Positions 60,006 through 64,000 of a stretch of DNA of 64,000 nt are shown here, piece by piece. The notes beneath the pieces are model-generated. The model did not search any database, had not been told where the DNA came from, and saw only the letters and a list, made by a program, of their open reading frames with translations. The translations under genes and the position numbers were made by a program. The DNA lies in the NCBI RefSeq assembly GCF_022664395.1, contig NZ_JAKRET010000003.1, positions 310,001 through 374,000 of the forward strand. Direction: 5' to 3'. Each line of letters opens with the position of its first letter. The stretch's first letter is position 1. This stretch comes from Sphingomonas lacusdianchii (GTDB lineage Bacteria > Pseudomonadota > Alphaproteobacteria > Sphingomonadales > Sphingomonadaceae).

Positions 60006-61355
60006 CTACTTCATCAACACCAGTTCTTCGGCCATGGTCGGGTGCAGCGCCACGGTCTGGTCGAACTGCTCCTTGGTCAGTCCGGCCTTCACGGCGATCG
60101 CCGCCGCCTGCAGGATTTCCGGCGCATCGGGTCCGATCATGTGCAGCCCGACGATCCGCCCGGTCACGTCGTCACAGATCATCTTGTACAACGCGCGTTC
60201 GTTGCGCCCGGCCAGCACGTTCTTCATCGGGCGGAAGTCGGACAGATAGACCTTCACCGATCCCAGCTTCGACTTGGCCTCGCCCTCGGTCATGCCGACG
60301 CCCGCCATCGGCGGATGGCTGAACACCGCGCTCGGAATACAGTCGTAATCGACCGTCACGTCCTTGCCGCCATAGGTCCGGTCGGCAAAGGCCTGCCCCT
60401 CGCGGATCGCAACCGGGGTCAGCTGCACCCGGTTGGTGACGTCGCCGACCGCATAGATGGACGGGCAGGTCGATTGCGCTTGGTCGTTGACCTTCACCGC
60501 GCCCTTGTCGTCCAGCTCGACGCCCGCCGACTCCAGCCCCAGCCCTTCAGTATTGGGGACGCGGCCGGTCGCGAACATCACCATGTCGACCGTCACCGGC
60601 TCATGGTTCGACATCTTGACCGTCAGACAGCCGTCGGCGCCCTTCTCGATCCCCTCGAACTCGGCGTGGAAGCGGAATTCGATCCCCTTGGTCATCGAAA
60701 TCTGCAGCAACCGGTCGCGGATCGATTCGTCATAGCCGCGCAGGATCACGTCGGTACGGTTGATGAGGATGACGTGCGCGCCGAACTGGTGGAACACACC
60801 CGCGAACTCGTTGGCGATATAGCCCGCACCGGCGATAAGGATGCGCTTCGGGATCGCGTCGAGATGAAACGCCTCGTTCGAGGTGATGCCATGTTCGTGC
60901 CCCGGACAGGACGGCACCGCCGGCTTGGCCCCGACCGCGATCAGGATACGCTCGGCGGTTACTTCGCGTCCGCTCGACAGCTTTACCGAATGCGGTCCGG
61001 TCACCGTCGCGCGCTCGTGAAGGATCTCGACGCCGTGATTTTCCAGCGTGCTGGTATAGGCGCCGTTGATCCGGTCGACCTCGCTCAGGACATTGTCGCG
61101 CAGCCGGGGCCAGGAGAAGTCGCATTGCGGCGGGACGTCCCATCCGAACGCATTCGCATCGCGCAGATCCTCGGCGAAATGCGCGCCATAGACCAGCAGC
61201 TTCTTCGGCACGCAGCCGCGGATGACGCAGGTACCGCCGACGCGATACTCCTCCGCCACCGCGACTTTCGCGCCATGCGCCGCCGATACGCGGGCGGCGC
61301 GGGTGCCGCCCGATCCCGCGCCGATGACGAAAAGGTCGTAGTCGTAATCGCTCAT
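60006..61355 (-). CDS. gor: Glutathione-disulfide reductase
   Basis: Gor uses NADPH to reduce oxidised glutathione. The 449-residue product has the FAD fold IGAGSGGTRAARVSAAHGAKVAVAE, the redox-active pair C43 and C48 in GGTCVIRGCVPKK, the NADPH motif IAGAGYIANEFAGVF, and the C-terminal active His block IVGLHMIGPDAPEILQ and VALHPTMAEELVLM. The Rossmann NADPH motif reads GAGYIANE rather than GxGYIAVE, normal variation. It overlaps pgi by 4 bp (ATGA) and is read after it. Confidence 0.94.
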   Translation of the reverse strand: MSDYDYDLFVIGAGSGGTRAARVSAAHGAKVAVAEEYRVGGTCVIRGCVPKKLLVYGAHFAEDLRDANAFGWDVPPQCDFSWPRLRDNVLSEVDRINGAYTSTLENHGVEILHERATVTGPHSVKLSSGREVTAERILIAVGAKPAVPSCPGHEHGITSNEAFHLDAIPKRILIAGAGYIANEFAGVFHQFGAHVILINRTDVILRGYDESIRDRLLQISMTKGIEFRFHAEFEGIEKGADGCLTVKMSNHEPVTVDMVMFATGRVPNTEGLGLESAGVELDDKGAVKVNDQAQSTCPSIYAVGDVTNRVQLTPVAIREGQAFADRTYGGKDVTVDYDCIPSAVFSHPPMAGVGMTEGEAKSKLGSVKVYLSDFRPMKNVLAGRNERALYKMICDDVTGRIVGLHMIGPDAPEILQAAAIAVKAGLTKEQFDQTVALHPTMAEELVLMK

Positions 61356-62848
61356 GCGAGTCCTGCCCGTGCCAGAAGGTCGTTGGTCGACGCATCGAAC
61401 GTCTGACCACCGCGATCGGCTGCCTTCGCCATTTCCTTGCCTAGCTCGACGCCGAACTGGTCGAACGGATTGATGCCGAGCAGCGCCGCGTTCACGAACG
61501 TCCGCGCCTCGTAAAAGGCGATCAGCGCGCCGAGACTGCGGGCGTCGAGGTCTTTCAGCAGGATCGTCGACGACGGCCGGTCGCCGGCATAGGCACGCGC
61601 CGGATCGTCATTATGCTTGCCCGCCATCAGCGCCGCGCCCTGTGCGAAGGCGTTGAGCAGCAGCTGCCGGTGATGACCGGGGTCGAGCGTATCGCCCGCC
61701 TCGATCACCGCGACGAATTCCAGCGGCACGATCCGCGTCCCCTGATGCAGCAGCTGGAACACCGCATGCTGCGCGTCGGTGCCGACCCCGCCCCAGGTGA
61801 TCGCCGCCGAATTGCGGCCCAGCGGCTCGCCCGCCGCCGTCACCGACTTGCCGTTCGATTCCATTTCGAGCTGCTGCAGATAGGAGGGCAGCAATCGCAG
61901 CCGCTCGTCATAGGCAAAGGTCGCCCGCGTCTCGAGGCCCATGACCTGCGAATAATAGAGGTCGGCGAAGGCGGCGAGTACCGGCGCATTCTTCGTAAGG
62001 TCGGCAAGGCGGAAATGGCGGTCCATCTCGGCCGCGCCTTCCAGCAATTCCTCATAGGCCTGGAAACCCAGCGCCAGTGCGAACGGGAAGCCGATCGACG
62101 ACCACAGCGAATAGCGCCCGCCGACACTCTCGGCAAAGGGCAGCACGCGGGTTTCGTCGACGCCCCATTCCACCGCTTTGTCGGGCGCGGCGGTCAGCGC
62201 GATCACCCGGCCATAGGGGTCCTCGACCCCGCCCTCGCTCATCCATGCCAGCGCCGATGCCGCGTTCAGCATCGTCTCGGTGGTGGTGAAGGTCTTGGAC
62301 GCGACGACCAGCAGTGTGGCGGCGGGGTCGAAGCCCTTGAGCGCTTCCTCCATCGCCACGCCGTCGACGTTGGACACGATCGCGACGTCGTACTTGTCCT
62401 CGTCCCGGCCCAGCGCGTCGAAGATCAGGTCGGGGCCGAGCGCCGACCCGCCGATGCCGACATGCAGGATGTGGCGGACCGGACCGAAGGCATCGGCCTC
62501 GATCGCGTCGATAACCTGCCGCATCCGCGCCTGAAATCCGCGCGCCTGCGCGACGTCTTCCGGGTTCCCCTCGCCACGCTCGGCGGTGTGCGTCGCGGCG
62601 CGCCCTTCGGTGACGTTGACGACCTGCCCGCTGAACAGCGCGTCGCGCTTTGCGGCAAGCTCCATCGTCGCAGCAAGGCCGGTGAACGCCTGCAGCGCGG
62701 CATCGTCGAGATGCGTCTTGGCAAAGTCGAAATGGATGCCGCCGACATCGAGGGTCAGCTTGCCCAGCCGGTCGGGGTCCTGCCCGAACAGCTCGGTCAG
62801 TCTGGTTTGCTTCAGCGCTTCGATCGCGGACCAGTCCTGCATCGCCAT
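61352..62848 (-). CDS. pgi: Glucose-6-phosphate isomerase
   Basis: Pgi interconverts glucose-6-phosphate and fructose-6-phosphate. The 498-residue product has HVGIGGSALGPDLIFDALG, VSNVDGVAMEEALKG, TLLVVASKTFTTTETMLNA, GGRYSLWSSIGFPFALALG, and SNGKSVTAAGEPLGRNSAAITWGGVGTDAQHAVFQLLHQGTRIVPLEFVA, so the active site is complete. The ATG at 62848 is chosen because AGGG stands five bases before it; an ATG four codons upstream (62860) is less likely. It is co-transcribed with gor, linking sugar phosphate flow to NADPH-based thiol reduction. Confidence 0.96.
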   Translation of the reverse strand: MAMQDWSAIEALKQTRLTELFGQDPDRLGKLTLDVGGIHFDFAKTHLDDAALQAFTGLAATMELAAKRDALFSGQVVNVTEGRAATHTAERGEGNPEDVAQARGFQARMRQVIDAIEADAFGPVRHILHVGIGGSALGPDLIFDALGRDEDKYDVAIVSNVDGVAMEEALKGFDPAATLLVVASKTFTTTETMLNAASALAWMSEGGVEDPYGRVIALTAAPDKAVEWGVDETRVLPFAESVGGRYSLWSSIGFPFALALGFQAYEELLEGAAEMDRHFRLADLTKNAPVLAAFADLYYSQVMGLETRATFAYDERLRLLPSYLQQLEMESNGKSVTAAGEPLGRNSAAITWGGVGTDAQHAVFQLLHQGTRIVPLEFVAVIEAGDTLDPGHHRQLLLNAFAQGAALMAGKHNDDPARAYAGDRPSSTILLKDLDARSLGALIAFYEARTFVNAALLGINPFDQFGVELGKEMAKAADRGGQTFDASTNDLLARAGLA

Positions 62849-62945
62849 ATCATCCCTCATCTGCCGTCGGTTGCCTTGCCCGATGCCCTAGGGCGGATGA
62901 CGGGGGGAGGTCCAGCACGATCAGAACGCCTTCGCCCCAAACGTC

Positions 62946-62965
62946 ATGCCAGCGCAGGCTGGCAT
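62946..62965. repeat. Short perfect hairpin upstream of GIY-YIG gene
   Basis: ATGCCAGC and GCTGGCAT flank a GCAG loop. It is the small half of the palindromic family seen at 63281, and lies 29 bp before the likely original start of the GIY-YIG gene. Confidence 0.6.
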
Positions 62966-62994
62966 CTCCCTCCGCATCACGATACGCCCTACCG

Positions 62995-63282
62995 ATGCGC
63001 GGCGGCTGAACTTACATCATGGCGAACCGCCCGTTCGGCATGACCTATGTCGGCGTAACGTCCAACCTTGCCGCCCGCGTTTGGCAGCACCGGCGGGACG
63101 AAGGCTCAGCCTATTGCCGGAAGTACGGGATCAAGACGTTGGTCCTTGCGGAACGTCACGACGACATTGAAACCGCGATTCGGCGGGAAAAGGCGATGAA
63201 GGCCTGGCGGTCGGAATGGAAGCATCGGTTGATCGCGGAGTCCAATCCGGAATGGCGGGATTTGTTCGACGACATCGTTTGA
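62995..63282 (+). pseudogene. GIY-YIG nuclease-like gene with a TGA at codon 5
   Basis: From 62995 the frame reads MRGG, then TGA (63007-63009), then TYIMANRPFGMTYVGVTSNLAARVWQHR. GIY-YIG proteins of this small family normally read with a Trp at that position (xGGWTYIM), so TGG to TGA is the likely change. An ATG at 63019 could restart at MANRPFG and give 87 residues, but would lack the first beta-strand with its Tyr. The downstream RREKAMKAWRSEWKHRLI and NPEWRDLFDDIV are intact. These nucleases act as repair or mobile-element proteins. No ribosome-binding site is evident for either start. Repeats flank it on both sides. Confidence 0.75.
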
Positions 63283-63378
63283 GTCGAGAGAGACCCCAGC
63301 CTGCGCTGGGGTGACCTACGGGGCTATGCGTCCTCCCAACCTACGTCGCCCCAGCGCAGCTGGGGTCTCCCGCGACTC
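63281..63378. repeat. Palindromic repeat between GIY-YIG gene and lepB
   Basis: GAGTCG...AGACCCCAGCCTGCGCTGGGG and CCCCAGCGCAGCTGGGGTCTC...CGACTC are mirror halves around a GACCTACGGGGCTATG centre. Two inner CCCAGC-type hairpins are also present. It abuts the GIY-YIG stop by a 2-bp overlap. Confidence 0.75.
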
Positions 63379-63441
63379 TAGCTCGGCCCCTCGCCCCCCA
63401 AGCCGCTTGACGCCCCGCCTCGCCCCACGCATGGCGGAACC

Positions 63442-64000
63442 ATGGCTCTCGACCCCGCCCCCACGACTCCCGCCACCCCCAAGCCGAAGCGTTCGGAAGG
63501 GGCGGACCTGATGGTCTTCCTGTTGAAGCTGGCGATCGTGGTGTTCATCATCCGCTCGTTCCTGTTCTCGCCCTTCTCGATCCCGTCGGGGTCGATGCAG
63601 CCGCGGCTGCTGATCGGCGACTATCTGTTCATCACCAAATGGAACTACGGCTATTCGCGCTACTCGCTGCCGTGGAACCTGCCGCTGATCCCCGGTCGCA
63701 TCCTGCCGCGCACCCCGGCACGCGGCGACGTGGTGGTGTTCAAGGCACCGCCGACCGCCAAGCAGGACTATATCAAGCGCGTGATCGGCATTCCGGGCGA
63801 CACGGTGCAGATGCGCGGCGGCCAGCTGTTCCTGAACGGAAAGGCGATCCCGAAGCAGCGCATGCCCGATTTCGTGGTGCCGGTGTCGCCCAACACCGAC
63901 TGCGCCTATGAATTCCAGCGGGTCGTCGCCGAAAAGCAGGTCTGCGCCTATCCGCAATATCGCGAGACGCTGCCCGGCGGAAAGAGCTACAACGTCCTCG
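63442..64000 (+). CDS. lepB: Signal peptidase I, N-terminal part
   Basis: The gene is cut by the right edge; 186 residues are seen. The N-terminus is disordered (MALDPAPTTPATPKPKRSEG), followed by one transmembrane helix (LMVFLLKLAIVVFIIRSFLF) and the active-site Ser S51 in FSIPSGSMQP. The Lys general base is in KQDYIKRVIGIPGDTVQMRGG. LepB cleaves signal peptides in the periplasm. The start follows the ATG at 63442; an out-of-frame ATG at 63431 is rejected. The final catalytic and specificity regions are mostly included. Confidence 0.92.
   Translation, partial: MALDPAPTTPATPKPKRSEGADLMVFLLKLAIVVFIIRSFLFSPFSIPSGSMQPRLLIGDYLFITKWNYGYSRYSLPWNLPLIPGRILPRTPARGDVVVFKAPPTAKQDYIKRVIGIPGDTVQMRGGQLFLNGKAIPKQRMPDFVVPVSPNTDCAYEFQRVVAEKQVCAYPQYRETLPGGKSYNVL

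Overview
The window is ordinary-looking chromosomal DNA from a high-GC alphaproteobacterium, most likely a member of the Sphingomonadales (Sphingomonas or a close relative). Pointers to this are the lnt-metK and yajC-secD-secF-Mth938 gene orders, the rnhB-ccrM pair (CcrM is an alphaproteobacterial cell-cycle methyltransferase), a panB-yfgM-bamB-der block, and several intergenic palindromic repeat families. No rRNA, phage, plasmid, transposase or CRISPR was found. The assignment is by gene content and protein similarity recalled from memory; no search was run.

Layout: 1-2.8 kb, end of lnt, metK with a candidate operator, and a secreted protein. 3.1-6.5 kb, PAP2 phosphatase, trmB and a divergent pncB/pncA NAD-salvage pair. 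6.6-10.6 kb, a NarL-type response regulator facing a large MASE1-PAS-PAS hybrid histidine kinase with receiver and Hpt domains. 10.6-12.7 kb, a CelD-like acyltransferase and two small membrane proteins. 13.0-16.8 kb, class I ribonucleotide reductase nrdA and nrdB separated by two small genes. 17-24.7 kb, HNH protein, small secreted proteins, an outer-membrane barrel, type II NADH dehydrogenase and a tandem M16 peptidase. 24.7-28.3 kb, a back-to-back glycosyltransferase cluster. 28.6-33.6 kb, tusA-like, der, bamB, yfgM and panB, all on the minus strand. 34-38 kb, ArsC-like, VOC, chemoreceptor and ferredoxin-NADP reductase genes. 38.3-40.5 kb, a siderophore TonB receptor; two similar Fur-box-like sites mark this receptor and an unknown gene in front of fpr. 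40.6-46.6 kb, envelope, BI-1, thpR, osmC and glycosyltransferase genes. 46.6-50 kb, the Sec accessory operon. 50-58.5 kb, tRNA-Pro, folP, ccrM, rnhB, a thiD-VOC fusion, a tiny zinc-ribbon gene and glmM. 58.5-64 kb, a dicarboxylate carrier, gor, pgi, a broken GIY-YIG gene and the start of lepB.

The most notable observations are nine GANTC sites packed into 138 bp in front of the GANTC methyltransferase ccrM, the in-frame thiD-VOC fusion, a pair of Fur-like boxes linking an unknown five-cysteine protein to iron control, a ribonucleotide reductase with no ATP-cone in either subunit, two damaged genes (a one-base frameshift in an NCxHF protein and a nonsense codon in a GIY-YIG gene), and several families of intergenic palindromes. 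I do not see a clearly new multi-gene system. Start codons were reset from overlap or ribosome-binding-site evidence where the longest reading frame was clearly too long.
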